From F23-D06 sp947167635 (lineage in GTDB: Bacteria > Bacteroidota > Bacteroidia > Bacteroidales > WCHB1-69), in NCBI GenBank assembly GCA_947167635.1, contig CAMVIT010000029.1, positions 1-36,997 on the forward strand: a stretch of 36,997 bases of DNA. The letters are read 5' to 3'. The translations under genes were made by a program, and so were the position numbers. The notes beneath the pieces are model-generated. The model had not been told where the DNA came from. It worked only from the letters and a program-made list of their open reading frames with translations, and ran no database searches. Positions 16,699-24,373 of this stretch are shown here, piece by piece; positions within the stretch are counted from its first letter, which is position 1, and every line of letters begins with the position of its first letter.

Positions 16699-18472
16699 AC
16701 TGTTCGTAAATCCGGTTGATGGTTTCGACGTAGTCGGCCAGCACCTTGTTGCGCTTGATTTTCAACGTCGGGGTCAAAAAGCCGTTGGCTTGCGTCCATT
16801 CATCAGTGATCAAAACAAATTTCATGACGTTTTCCGCTTTGCCGAGTTCCTGGTTGCACTTGTCGATCTCTTTCTTGACACGCTGCATTATTTGAGGATT
16901 CTGAGCCATCTCCTCCTTGGTCGTGTATTTCACGTCATGACGCTCGCACCAGCACTTGAGGAACTCGTAGTCGGGGATGATGAGCGCGGCGGCGAACTTC
17001 TGGTTTTCGCCGACCACCACCACCTGCTCGATAAAACGGGAGCGGACGAGCATGTCTTCAATCAGTTGCGGGTTCACATACTTGCCTTGCGAGGTCTTGA
17101 ACAGGTTCTTCTTGCGGCCTGTGAGCACCAATTGCCCCTTGGTGGTGAAACGGCCCAAATCGCCGGTATGCAGCCAGCCGTCCTTGTCGATGATCTCTTT
17201 GGTGAGTTCTTCGTCTTTGTAATAGCCCATCATGACATTGTGACCACGGCAAATGACTTCGCCATCGGGGGTGATGGCGATTTCGACGCCGCCCAACGGG
17301 AAGCCCACTGTATTGGCCTCACGACCGTACTTTTCGCGGCAGGAGACGGCAATCACAGGTGAGGTCTCCGTCATGCCGTAACCCTCGAACACGGGCATGC
17401 CGATGGCAGAGAAGAAGGAACAGAGCTGCGGTTGCAGGGAGGCGGCACCCGAAACGAAAATGTCGAACCTCTCGATGCCGAGCCCCTGACGTATTTTGCT
17501 ATAGATCAACTTGTCGGCCACGGCATGCTTGCAGTTGTACCACCAGGAACGCTCGCTGTCCTCAATCACATACTCACGCGCGATCTTGACCGCCCAGAAG
17601 AAAATCTTTTGCGCCAACCCTTTCTGTGCCTTACCGTTTTTGACAATACCTTCGTAAAACTTCTCGAAAACACGGGGTACGGCTGACATCATGGTAGGAT
17701 GAACCTCTTTGATGGAGCTTTGGATGGCAGCCAGATTCTGCACATAATACACAGTCATTCCCAAATACTGATAAAGAATCACCAGCATGTTTTCGTAGGC
17801 ATGACACATCGGCAGGAAACTCAGGGCTTTTTTGGACCACTTGGCCGGGATATGCTTGAGATGCTCAATCTGCTGCATCAGGTTAAAATGAGAAAGCATG
17901 ACACCCTTGGGCGTACCCGTTGTGCCGGAAGTGTAAATCATCATGGCACACTGCATCTCGTCCACCGCATCGCGACATTGCTGCAATAACTCGGGGTTGG
18001 GGTTCTGACGGCCAAGCTCCAAAAGCTGATCCCAATAGGGGAAATCCTTGCGGTCGATGAAAGTGTAAAGATCCAGCAACTCGGGTACCTTGCCACGCAC
18101 CATCTGAATCTTCCTCATCACTTCGGCGCCCTCCATGATCAGCAGCTTGATGCCGCTATGGTTCAATATATACAAATAGTCATCAGCGGAAATGGTCGGA
18201 TAAACGGGCACCAAGATGGCACCGATTTGCGTGACGGCCATTTGGGTGATGGTCCATTCCGGACGATTGGTGGAGATGATCCCCACGCGGTCACCGGGAC
18301 GAATGCCCTTGTATAGTAAAGCATAACTTAAGATAGTTGCCGTATCTTTGTATTCTTTAGGAGAATAGTATTTCCATTCGCCATCGACTTTACACGAAAG
18401 AGCCTTTTGTTGTTCGGGGTGACGCGCTTCATACTGAAGCATGATGTCAAAAATACGTTTTATGTTTTCCAT
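16697..18472 (-). CDS. long-chain acyl-CoA synthetase (AMP-forming, FadD-like)
   Basis: The 591-aa enzyme would activate fatty acids with ATP and CoA through an acyl-adenylate. The AMP-binding P-loop YTSGTTGTPKGVMLSHFN lies near residues 189-206. FEGYGMTETSPV is the second adenylate motif, and GWLHTGDLGRF with LVLTGRKKNLFKTSQGKYVNP forms the hinge and catalytic-loop region. The C-terminal domain is complete. Length matches bacterial long-chain ligases. It faces the GT2 gene across a shared terminator and is divergent from the LytTR regulator gene. The fatty-acid chain length accepted cannot be read from sequence. Confidence 0.94.
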   Translation of the reverse strand: MENIKRIFDIMLQYEARHPEQQKALSCKVDGEWKYYSPKEYKDTATILSYALLYKGIRPGDRVGIISTNRPEWTITQMAVTQIGAILVPVYPTISADDYLYILNHSGIKLLIMEGAEVMRKIQMVRGKVPELLDLYTFIDRKDFPYWDQLLELGRQNPNPELLQQCRDAVDEMQCAMMIYTSGTTGTPKGVMLSHFNLMQQIEHLKHIPAKWSKKALSFLPMCHAYENMLVILYQYLGMTVYYVQNLAAIQSSIKEVHPTMMSAVPRVFEKFYEGIVKNGKAQKGLAQKIFFWAVKIAREYVIEDSERSWWYNCKHAVADKLIYSKIRQGLGIERFDIFVSGAASLQPQLCSFFSAIGMPVFEGYGMTETSPVIAVSCREKYGREANTVGFPLGGVEIAITPDGEVICRGHNVMMGYYKDEELTKEIIDKDGWLHTGDLGRFTTKGQLVLTGRKKNLFKTSQGKYVNPQLIEDMLVRSRFIEQVVVVGENQKFAAALIIPDYEFLKCWCERHDVKYTTKEEMAQNPQIMQRVKKEIDKCNQELGKAENVMKFVLITDEWTQANGFLTPTLKIKRNKVLADYVETINRIYEQ

Positions 18473-18575
18473 AAGTTAAAATAATTTGATTACCAGTTTT
18501 GGAATGCAAAAAAACAACTTTTTCACAAGACAATTCACAATATGTGATTAACACCATGTCCAAAGGGATATATCC

Positions 18576-18613
18576 CGTATTTAGGGACGAAATATCGTAT
18601 TGAGGGACGAAAT
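18576..18613 (+). promoter_or_regulatory. two 18-bp direct repeats at 20-bp period, candidate LytTR operator
   Basis: Copies at 18576-18593 and 18596-18613 read CGTATTKAGGGACGAAAT and differ at one base. The 20-bp period puts both on one DNA face, as for LytTR-family dimer sites. They lie 36 bp before the -7 box of the LytTR gene, the usual place for an activator. A GGGATATATCCC palindrome (18565-18576) abuts the first copy. Confidence 0.6.
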
Positions 18614-18648
18614 TGCAGACGTGTGGCCAGCTTATATCGTTTTTTTTA

Positions 18649-18656
18649 TACTTTTG
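18649..18656 (+). promoter_or_regulatory. -7 box of the LytTR-nth operon
   Basis: TACTTTTG fits TAnnTTTG and lies 20 bp upstream of the ATG at 18677. No TTG occurs at -33, consistent with dependence on an activator at the adjacent direct repeats. Confidence 0.6.
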
Positions 18657-18676
18657 CAGACTTTTTACTGAAGACA

Positions 18677-19573
18677 ATGATAAATAAATATATGCCTGAT
18701 TATCTTATAGATAGGAACAATGTCATCTCCTATTTGATATTTGTTGCCTTCTTCTCGATAATCTTCATCAACATATTCACACCTTTTCAAGGGGCGTGGT
18801 ACAACACAGAGAATGCGTCGCGCTACGACCTCTTCCTGTTTACGGTATTCCTGGTATTGGGCGGCGTCGTGGTCTTGGGATTGAGCCGTTGGCTGATGTC
18901 GTTCATCCATCGCAAGTATGGCATCACCATCGTACAATACTTTTCGTGGATTGTGTTGGAAGTCGTCCTGATTGCCACATGCTATACCTGCGGCTGCTAT
19001 TTCAGCCCGAAAGACACACGCCCATTTTCCGAAATATTCACGCGCGCAGTGCTCTATGTGCCTCTGATCATGCTCATTCCTACCATAATCACCTATTTGT
19101 ACTTAGGCATCAAGGAACGCGACAAAACAATAGACAGCCTGCTTGCCCTGAAAAACGACACACCCGATGATGTGATCGAATCAAACGCTGGAGGTAAGAG
19201 TATCGAATCCATTGAAAATGTGGATATTATTAATTTCTTCGATGAAAAAAAAGAGCTAAAACTCTCGGTCAAGACAGAATACATTTACTATGTCGAGGCA
19301 TTTGACAACTATGTACAAATATATTACAGCACCAAAGACGAAATAGCTCGTTTCACATTGCGCAGCAGCATGAAGAAGCAGGAGGAGCTGCTGACACCGC
19401 ACGGTTTTGTGCGTTGTCACCGCTCCTACATTGTCAACTTCGCGAAAGTCACGCTCTTGCGCAAGGACAAGGACGGTCCTTACCTCGAATTGGGCAACAA
19501 GGACATTCCTGAAATTCCCGTTTCCAAGACCTACTTGGACAAGGTAACCTCTCATCTCACCTATCCGCGATGA
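18677..19573 (+). CDS. membrane-anchored LytTR DNA-binding transcriptional regulator
   Basis: The 298-aa protein has four predicted TM helices (about residues 16-34, 52-70, 83-103 and 124-143) and then a C-terminal LytTR domain (about 195-295). Typical elements are IYYVEAFDNYVQIYY, RSSMKKQEELL, FVRCHRSYIVNF and the final IPVSKTYLDKV strand-helix. LytTR proteins bind paired direct repeats and regulate envelope or virulence genes. With no receiver domain, the membrane part is the likely sensor. ATG 18677 was chosen because it follows the -7 box; the upstream in-frame codons contain the promoter. The stop overlaps the nth start by ATGA, so the two are translationally coupled. Confidence 0.88.
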   Translation: MINKYMPDYLIDRNNVISYLIFVAFFSIIFINIFTPFQGAWYNTENASRYDLFLFTVFLVLGGVVVLGLSRWLMSFIHRKYGITIVQYFSWIVLEVVLIATCYTCGCYFSPKDTRPFSEIFTRAVLYVPLIMLIPTIITYLYLGIKERDKTIDSLLALKNDTPDDVIESNAGGKSIESIENVDIINFFDEKKELKLSVKTEYIYYVEAFDNYVQIYYSTKDEIARFTLRSSMKKQEELLTPHGFVRCHRSYIVNFAKVTLLRKDKDGPYLELGNKDIPEIPVSKTYLDKVTSHLTYPR

Positions 19574-20205
19574 AAAAGCGCAAAGACAAGATCAAGTTCA
19601 TAGTAGATTATTTCGAGGAGCACCAGCCCGATGTGCAGTCGGAGTTGCATTATGCAAGTGCCTATCAGCTCTTGGTGGCCACCATGTTGGCGGCACAATG
19701 CACAGACAAGCGTGTCAACATGGTGACGCCGGCGCTTTTCGAGGCCTACCCTACCCCTGCGGCGTTGTCGCAGGCCTCGGAAGAGGAGATTCTCACCTTC
19801 ATCAAGTCGGTTTCCTATCCCAACAGCAAAGCGGCGCATCTCTCGGCGATGGCCAAGATGTTAGTGTCGGATTTTGACGGCGAGGTGCCTGGAACGATGG
19901 AGGAGCTCACTCGGCTGCCCGGTGTGGGACGCAAGACAGCCAATGTAGTGCTCGCCTTCGCCTTTGGACAAGCCGCCATGCCCGTCGATACGCACGTCTT
20001 CCGCGTGGCGCACCGGTTGGGGCTGGTCCACGACGCCCCCACCCCGGAAGCGGTAGAGAAACAGCTCGTGGCACAATTTCCCCGGGAGCATGTCTCCAAG
20101 GCACACCACTGGCTTCTCCTGCACGGCCGCTACATTTGCACTGCGCGGAAAGCTCACTGCGAAAAGTGCCCGCTCACGGAAATATGCGATGAATTCCAAA
20201 AATAA
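19570..20205 (+). CDS. nth: endonuclease III (DNA glycosylase/AP lyase)
   Basis: Nth removes oxidised pyrimidines in base excision repair. The 211-aa protein contains the helix-hairpin-helix LPGVGRKTANVVLAF with catalytic Lys122, and VDTHVFRVAHRLG with catalytic Asp140. The C-terminal 4Fe-4S cluster motif is intact: Cys190, 197, 200 and 206 in the C-x6-C-x2-C-x5-C spacing. Length equals the Escherichia coli enzyme. It overlaps the LytTR regulator by 4 nt, an unusual partner for a repair gene, and ends 4 bp before a convergent HAD gene. Confidence 0.97.
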   Translation: MKKRKDKIKFIVDYFEEHQPDVQSELHYASAYQLLVATMLAAQCTDKRVNMVTPALFEAYPTPAALSQASEEEILTFIKSVSYPNSKAAHLSAMAKMLVSDFDGEVPGTMEELTRLPGVGRKTANVVLAFAFGQAAMPVDTHVFRVAHRLGLVHDAPTPEAVEKQLVAQFPREHVSKAHHWLLLHGRYICTARKAHCEKCPLTEICDEFQK

Positions 20206-20209
20206 AGTG

Positions 20210-20848
20210 CTACTTCGCCACAAGGAACCCCTCTCCGTCAAACAACTCCTCCAGACTCATCCCATCTGCCAAGTGCAACGTCTGCAGCCCTGCGGCACGC
20301 GCTCCCACCAAATGCTGGGGTGAATCATCAATGAAGAGCGTCTCTTCCGGAACCAAGTTGTTTTCCTGAATAATATGCTGGAAACCGTTCACTTTTGGCT
20401 TTCTTATATGCAAAAGCTGCGAAAAATAGGCTTTCTTGAAACGCTCCGCAAAAAGGTCGTAGCCGAACTGCTCGCGGATTTGCTTCGTGAACACCTCGTA
20501 GTTGAGTTGGTTGGTGTTACTGTATAAAAACAAACTGTAATGCTTCCCGACCCTGCGCAAAAGTTGTTCATGCGCTTCGGGAAAACCTATCAGAATCGCA
20601 TTCCAGCAATCGTTGATTTGCCGGTCCGTCAAGGCGACGTTGGACAACGAGCGCACATACGCATGGAATTCGTCCACACTGATATATCCCTCCTCAAAAC
20701 GGTCCATGGTGTCGGATTGTTTTTGCTTAGAGTAGATTTCCTCAAAGTTGCGGACCCCGCATTGGGCGAAGGCCTCCGCAATGTTCTGGTAGCGGATTTT
20801 GTACAAAACGCCGCCAAAGTCAAAAATGATGTTCTTGATCATGGTCAA
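20210..20848 (-). CDS. HAD-superfamily (subfamily IA) hydrolase
   Basis: The 212-aa protein is a cytosolic HAD phosphatase-like enzyme. Motif I reads FDFGGVL, where the second Asp of the usual DxD is Gly, as in YihX-like members (DLGNV). Motif II is LYSNTN. RKPKVNGFQ provides the motif III Lys, and FIDDSPQHL is motif IV with two Asp. A helical cap sits between motifs I and II. Activity on a sugar phosphate or other small phosphoester is likely; the substrate is unknown. An alternative ATG 6 bp downstream (20842) starts directly at IKNIIFDFGG. It is 63 bp downstream of ligA on the same strand. Confidence 0.87.
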   Translation of the reverse strand: MTMIKNIIFDFGGVLYKIRYQNIAEAFAQCGVRNFEEIYSKQKQSDTMDRFEEGYISVDEFHAYVRSLSNVALTDRQINDCWNAILIGFPEAHEQLLRRVGKHYSLFLYSNTNQLNYEVFTKQIREQFGYDLFAERFKKAYFSQLLHIRKPKVNGFQHIIQENNLVPEETLFIDDSPQHLVGARAAGLQTLHLADGMSLEELFDGEGFLVAK

Positions 20849-20911
20849 AAAATATTACATACGGAGACGAGCACGCCCACATACAGATACAAAATGCATT
20901 CTCATAAGAAT

Positions 20912-22957
20912 CTATTCATCAATCATCTGGCGGAACTCATCTTCTGAGATGATGGGAATACCCAAGCTCTCGGCTTTCTTGCGCTTGTCAGGGCCCATTT
21001 TCTCGCCCGCCAACACAAAACTGGTCTTCTTGGAAATGGAGCTGACGTTTTTGCCGCCGTGTTGCTCTATCAACCGTTTCATCTCGTCGCGGGGAATCGT
21101 GAAGACACCACTGACGATGATGCTCTTGCCGGCCAGCTTGTCCGACGTCGGCTGATGGGTCTCCCCCGCCTCAAACTGAAGTCCTGCGTTGCGCAGACGC
21201 ATCACAACGCTGAGATTCTCCGTGTTGTTGAAGAAGTCAATGATGCTCTCCGCCACACGCTCGCCGACGTCCTCCACCTCCATCAGTTCCTCCTTGGAGG
21301 CGTTCGCAATGGTGTCGATGGTCTTGAAATGGCGCGCCAGCTTCTTGGCGGTCACCTCGCCCACAAACCGGATGCCGAGGGCATAGAGCACGCGCTCAAA
21401 GGGCACCGCTTTCGACTGTTCAAGGCCATTGAGGATGTTTTGGGTGGTCTTCTCCTTGAAACTGAGCGTACGCACCTTGCCGTTCTCATCCCCGACTATT
21501 TTTTCGATGCCGAAGAGTCTGTCGTAGTTCAGGTCGTAGAGGTCGGCGACCGTGGTGACAAGACCCTGGCTGTACAGCAGGTCGATTTTGCCTTCGCCGA
21601 GGGAGTCGATGTTCATGGCCTTGCGGGAGATGAAGTGCTCAAGGCGACCCTTCACCTGCGGGGCGCAGTGCAGCTCGTTGGGGCAATAGACGCCCGCCTC
21701 GTCCTCGTTCTGCCGTAAGATCGCGCCACAGACGGGGCATTCCGTCACAAAGGCGATGGGCAGCGCGCCGGCCACACGTTTGTCCATATCCACGCCCACA
21801 ATCTTGGGGATGATCTCGCCCCCCTTCTCGACCCAAAGGTGGTCGCCCTCGCAGATGCCCATCTCGCGGATAAAGTCGCGGTTGTTAAGGGTGGCACGTT
21901 TGACCACAGTGCCCGCCAAGCTGACGGGTGCGAGGTTCGCGACGGGGGTGATGACACCCGTGCGCCCCACTTGGTAGTCAACGCCGAGCAAAGCAGTGGA
22001 GACACGCTCGGCCTTGAACTTGTAGGCGATAGCCCAGCGTGGGCTTTTGGCCGTGGAGCCAACCTGCTGTTGTTGCGCAAAGTCGTTGACCTTGATAACG
22101 ATGCCGTCGATGGGGAACGGCAGTTGCTTGCGTTGGGTGTCCCAATGGTGGATGAAATCGAAGACATCTTGCAGGCCGTTGACACATTCCATCACATCGG
22201 GGAAGCGGAAGCCCCACTCATGGAGCTTGCGCAAACGGCCGTAGTGCGTGTTTTCGGGCAAGTTCTCGCCAAGGGCGTAATAGAGCTTGAATGCCAGACC
22301 GCGTTTGGCCACCTCGGCGGAGTTTTGCAGCTTAAGGCTGCCAGATGCCGCATTGCGCGGGTTGGCGAAGGGTTGCTCGCCAATCTCGTCGCGTTCTGCG
22401 TTGAGGGCCTCGAAGCTGGAAAAAGGCATGATGATTTCGCCGCGCGCCTCCAAAAATGGAGGAAAGTCGCCCGTCAGCCGCAAAGGCACGGTGCCGATGG
22501 TCTTGACATTGTCGGTGACCACATCGCCGCGTGTGCCGTCGCCGCGCGTGACGGCCCGCACAAGGCGGCCGTTCTCATAGATGAGGCTGATGGCCACACC
22601 ATCGTATTTCAGCTCGCACACATATTCCGGCGATGTGCCGAGCAGGTCGCGCACGCGCGTGTCAAAATCGGCGAGGTCTTCCTCGGAGTACGTATTTCCC
22701 AGCGAGAGCATGGGATAGACGTGCGCAGCGCTCTCAAACTGCTTGGTGACAGCGCCGCCCACACGTTGCGTCGGGCTGTCTGGCATTGCATATTCGGGAT
22801 ATCGTCGTTCCAGGTCGATGAGTTCCTGCAGCAGCTGGTCGAAATCATAATCCGAAATCGTCGGATTGTCCAACATATAGTATTGGTAGTTGTGGCGGTT
22901 GATCTCCTCCACAAGCTGGTCGATGCGGGCTTTGGCGGCAAGGGTTGTTCCTTCCAT
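20912..22957 (-). CDS. ligA: NAD-dependent DNA ligase
   Basis: The 681-aa ligase joins DNA nicks in replication and repair. It has the N-terminal NAD-binding Ia domain (HNYQYYMLDNPTISDYDFD) and the adenylation motif CELKYDGVAISL with catalytic Lys117. An OB-fold (VGRTGVITPVANLAPV), a four-Cys zinc finger beginning CPVCGAIL, helix-hairpin-helix repeats (ALGIRFVGEVTAKKL) and a C-terminal BRCT domain (KSIIVSGVFTIPRDEMKRL) follow. Domain order and length are standard for bacterial LigA. A -7 box lies just upstream. It is divergent from the Ser/Thr kinase gene. Confidence 0.98.
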   Translation of the reverse strand: MEGTTLAAKARIDQLVEEINRHNYQYYMLDNPTISDYDFDQLLQELIDLERRYPEYAMPDSPTQRVGGAVTKQFESAAHVYPMLSLGNTYSEEDLADFDTRVRDLLGTSPEYVCELKYDGVAISLIYENGRLVRAVTRGDGTRGDVVTDNVKTIGTVPLRLTGDFPPFLEARGEIIMPFSSFEALNAERDEIGEQPFANPRNAASGSLKLQNSAEVAKRGLAFKLYYALGENLPENTHYGRLRKLHEWGFRFPDVMECVNGLQDVFDFIHHWDTQRKQLPFPIDGIVIKVNDFAQQQQVGSTAKSPRWAIAYKFKAERVSTALLGVDYQVGRTGVITPVANLAPVSLAGTVVKRATLNNRDFIREMGICEGDHLWVEKGGEIIPKIVGVDMDKRVAGALPIAFVTECPVCGAILRQNEDEAGVYCPNELHCAPQVKGRLEHFISRKAMNIDSLGEGKIDLLYSQGLVTTVADLYDLNYDRLFGIEKIVGDENGKVRTLSFKEKTTQNILNGLEQSKAVPFERVLYALGIRFVGEVTAKKLARHFKTIDTIANASKEELMEVEDVGERVAESIIDFFNNTENLSVVMRLRNAGLQFEAGETHQPTSDKLAGKSIIVSGVFTIPRDEMKRLIEQHGGKNVSSISKKTSFVLAGEKMGPDKRKKAESLGIPIISEDEFRQMIDE

Positions 22958-22977
22958 CTGTCTTTTTTTTAGAACGA

Positions 22978-22985
22978 CAAAAATA
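22978..22985 (-). promoter_or_regulatory. -7 box of ligA
   Basis: The minus strand reads TATTTTTG, 20 bp upstream of the ligA ATG at 22957. Confidence 0.55.
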
Positions 22986-23055
22986 CAAAATTTAGCAGCA
23001 ACTATATACCCGACGGTACAAATTTATATCGTTTTGTTCCTCCTGCGATTTACGA

Positions 23056-23087
23056 TTGTTCACAAGTACGAAAAAATCGTACTTTTG
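23056..23087 (+). promoter_or_regulatory. promoter of the Ser/Thr kinase gene
   Basis: TTG at 23056-23058 and TACTTTTG at 23080-23087 are 21 bp apart, close to the Bacteroidetes consensus. The ATG at 23106 lies 18 bp further on. Confidence 0.65.
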
Positions 23088-23105
23088 CACTTTCTTAAGC
23101 TCCTT

Positions 23106-24347
23106 ATGGCTGTTAACGAAACTTCTTCCTCTTCCGGCGAAATCACCTCTTCATTCGAGAATATCTCGGACGTGTTCACCGCGTATGCGGAAATCCCGTC
23201 GGGTGGGTTCAACCGCTTGTATAAGGCGAAGCGGTACGGAAAGTGGTTCGTGCTGAAGGGTTTGAAGCCGGAATTTCAGAGGAAGGCGGTTTATAGCGAG
23301 CTGCTGACCAAAGAGTTTGAGTTGGGGGTACAGATGGATCACCCCAACATCGCGCATACGTTCAGCTTTGAGACCGACCCTGTTGCCGGGCCGTGCATCG
23401 TGATGGAGTATGTGGATGGCTGTACGCTCAAGGAGTTCCTCGCACAGAGTCCATCGCGGGCCGTGCGCATGAAGGTTACGAAGGAGATACTGTCGGCAAT
23501 GTCCTACTTCCACGGCAAACAGATTATCCATCGCGATCTGAAGCCCGACAACATCTTGATCACGCACAACGGACACAATGTGAAGATCATTGATTTCGGG
23601 TTGGCGGACACCGATTACCACGGCATTCTGAAGCAGCCGGAGGGTTCGGACACATACGCCGCACCCGAGCAGAAGAGCGGCGGCGTGCCGTTGGACTGCC
23701 GTGCCGACCTCTATGCTTTCGGGGTGATTCTACGGCAGCTTTTTCCCCATGGTTACCGAGGAGTGGTACGCAAGTGCACGCGCAAGGACCGCGAGCAGCG
23801 CTTCCGGAATGCGGACGAGATTCTGCGGCGGATGCAGCAAAAAAGACTCTACGTTTTCATATTGCTCCCAATAACCTGCATCTTGGTTCTGTTGGGCGGC
23901 GTATGGCTGCTAAGCAAAAGCAAACCTTCACCAATCCATTCTCTTCCTACCCCAAGTTCAGGAATTCCTGAAGCCCAACATTCCGACACTTTCCAAACAC
24001 CATCCAAGGACATTGTAGTCTTCCAAAGAACAGAAAGTGTCTCACAAAAGCAGGAACTCCCGCAAGGCGCCTTACTGATGATTGAGCAGAGTGTGGACAC
24101 TATCTTTGAACCGTTTTGGGTTCGGTATCGTGCTGCAGAAGACAAGCTCATGGAACAAGCGGAATACGGACGGTTAATACCTGATAACCGTAACTACGAG
24201 GAACGGGAAAAAGTCATTTTGGATGCCATTATAAAAAAGTATCCCAAATGTTCCGAGCTGGAAGAATCTTTAACAGCTGCGTACAGAATGAGTTATTATC
24301 TTCACATGAAAGAGATTACCGATACTCTATCTCTGCTGGTGGAATAA
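23106..24347 (+). CDS. membrane Ser/Thr protein kinase with a C-terminal extracytoplasmic domain
   Basis: The 413-aa protein has an N-terminal Hanks-type kinase domain. It has a glycine-rich-like loop SGGFNRLYKA (32-41), ATP-anchoring Lys51 in VLKG, HRDLKPDN at 142-149, DFG at 163-165, a short activation segment and APE at 186-188. Catalytic residues are intact. A TM helix at about 248-269 is followed by about 140 residues outside the membrane, starting Pro/Ser-rich and then helical, with no recognised family. The kinase C-lobe looks short (about 245 residues in total). It has its own good promoter and converges on the EcsC-TerB gene with 26 bp between the stops. A role in sensing or in regulating the adjacent cluster is possible but unproven. 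Confidence 0.88.
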   Translation: MAVNETSSSSGEITSSFENISDVFTAYAEIPSGGFNRLYKAKRYGKWFVLKGLKPEFQRKAVYSELLTKEFELGVQMDHPNIAHTFSFETDPVAGPCIVMEYVDGCTLKEFLAQSPSRAVRMKVTKEILSAMSYFHGKQIIHRDLKPDNILITHNGHNVKIIDFGLADTDYHGILKQPEGSDTYAAPEQKSGGVPLDCRADLYAFGVILRQLFPHGYRGVVRKCTRKDREQRFRNADEILRRMQQKRLYVFILLPITCILVLLGGVWLLSKSKPSPIHSLPTPSSGIPEAQHSDTFQTPSKDIVVFQRTESVSQKQELPQGALLMIEQSVDTIFEPFWVRYRAAEDKLMEQAEYGRLIPDNRNYEEREKVILDAIIKKYPKCSELEESLTAAYRMSYYLHMKEITDTLSLLVE

Positions 24348-24373
24348 TCCTGTCTTTTTTTGGAAGATCTCCG

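Noticed and set aside
18576..18613. Two direct repeats considered as the start of a CRISPR array
   Set aside because: Only two copies with a 2-bp gap; position fits an operator.
21839..22972. 377-codon plus-strand frame opposite ligA
   Set aside because: Antisense of conserved ligase sequence, no recognisable protein.
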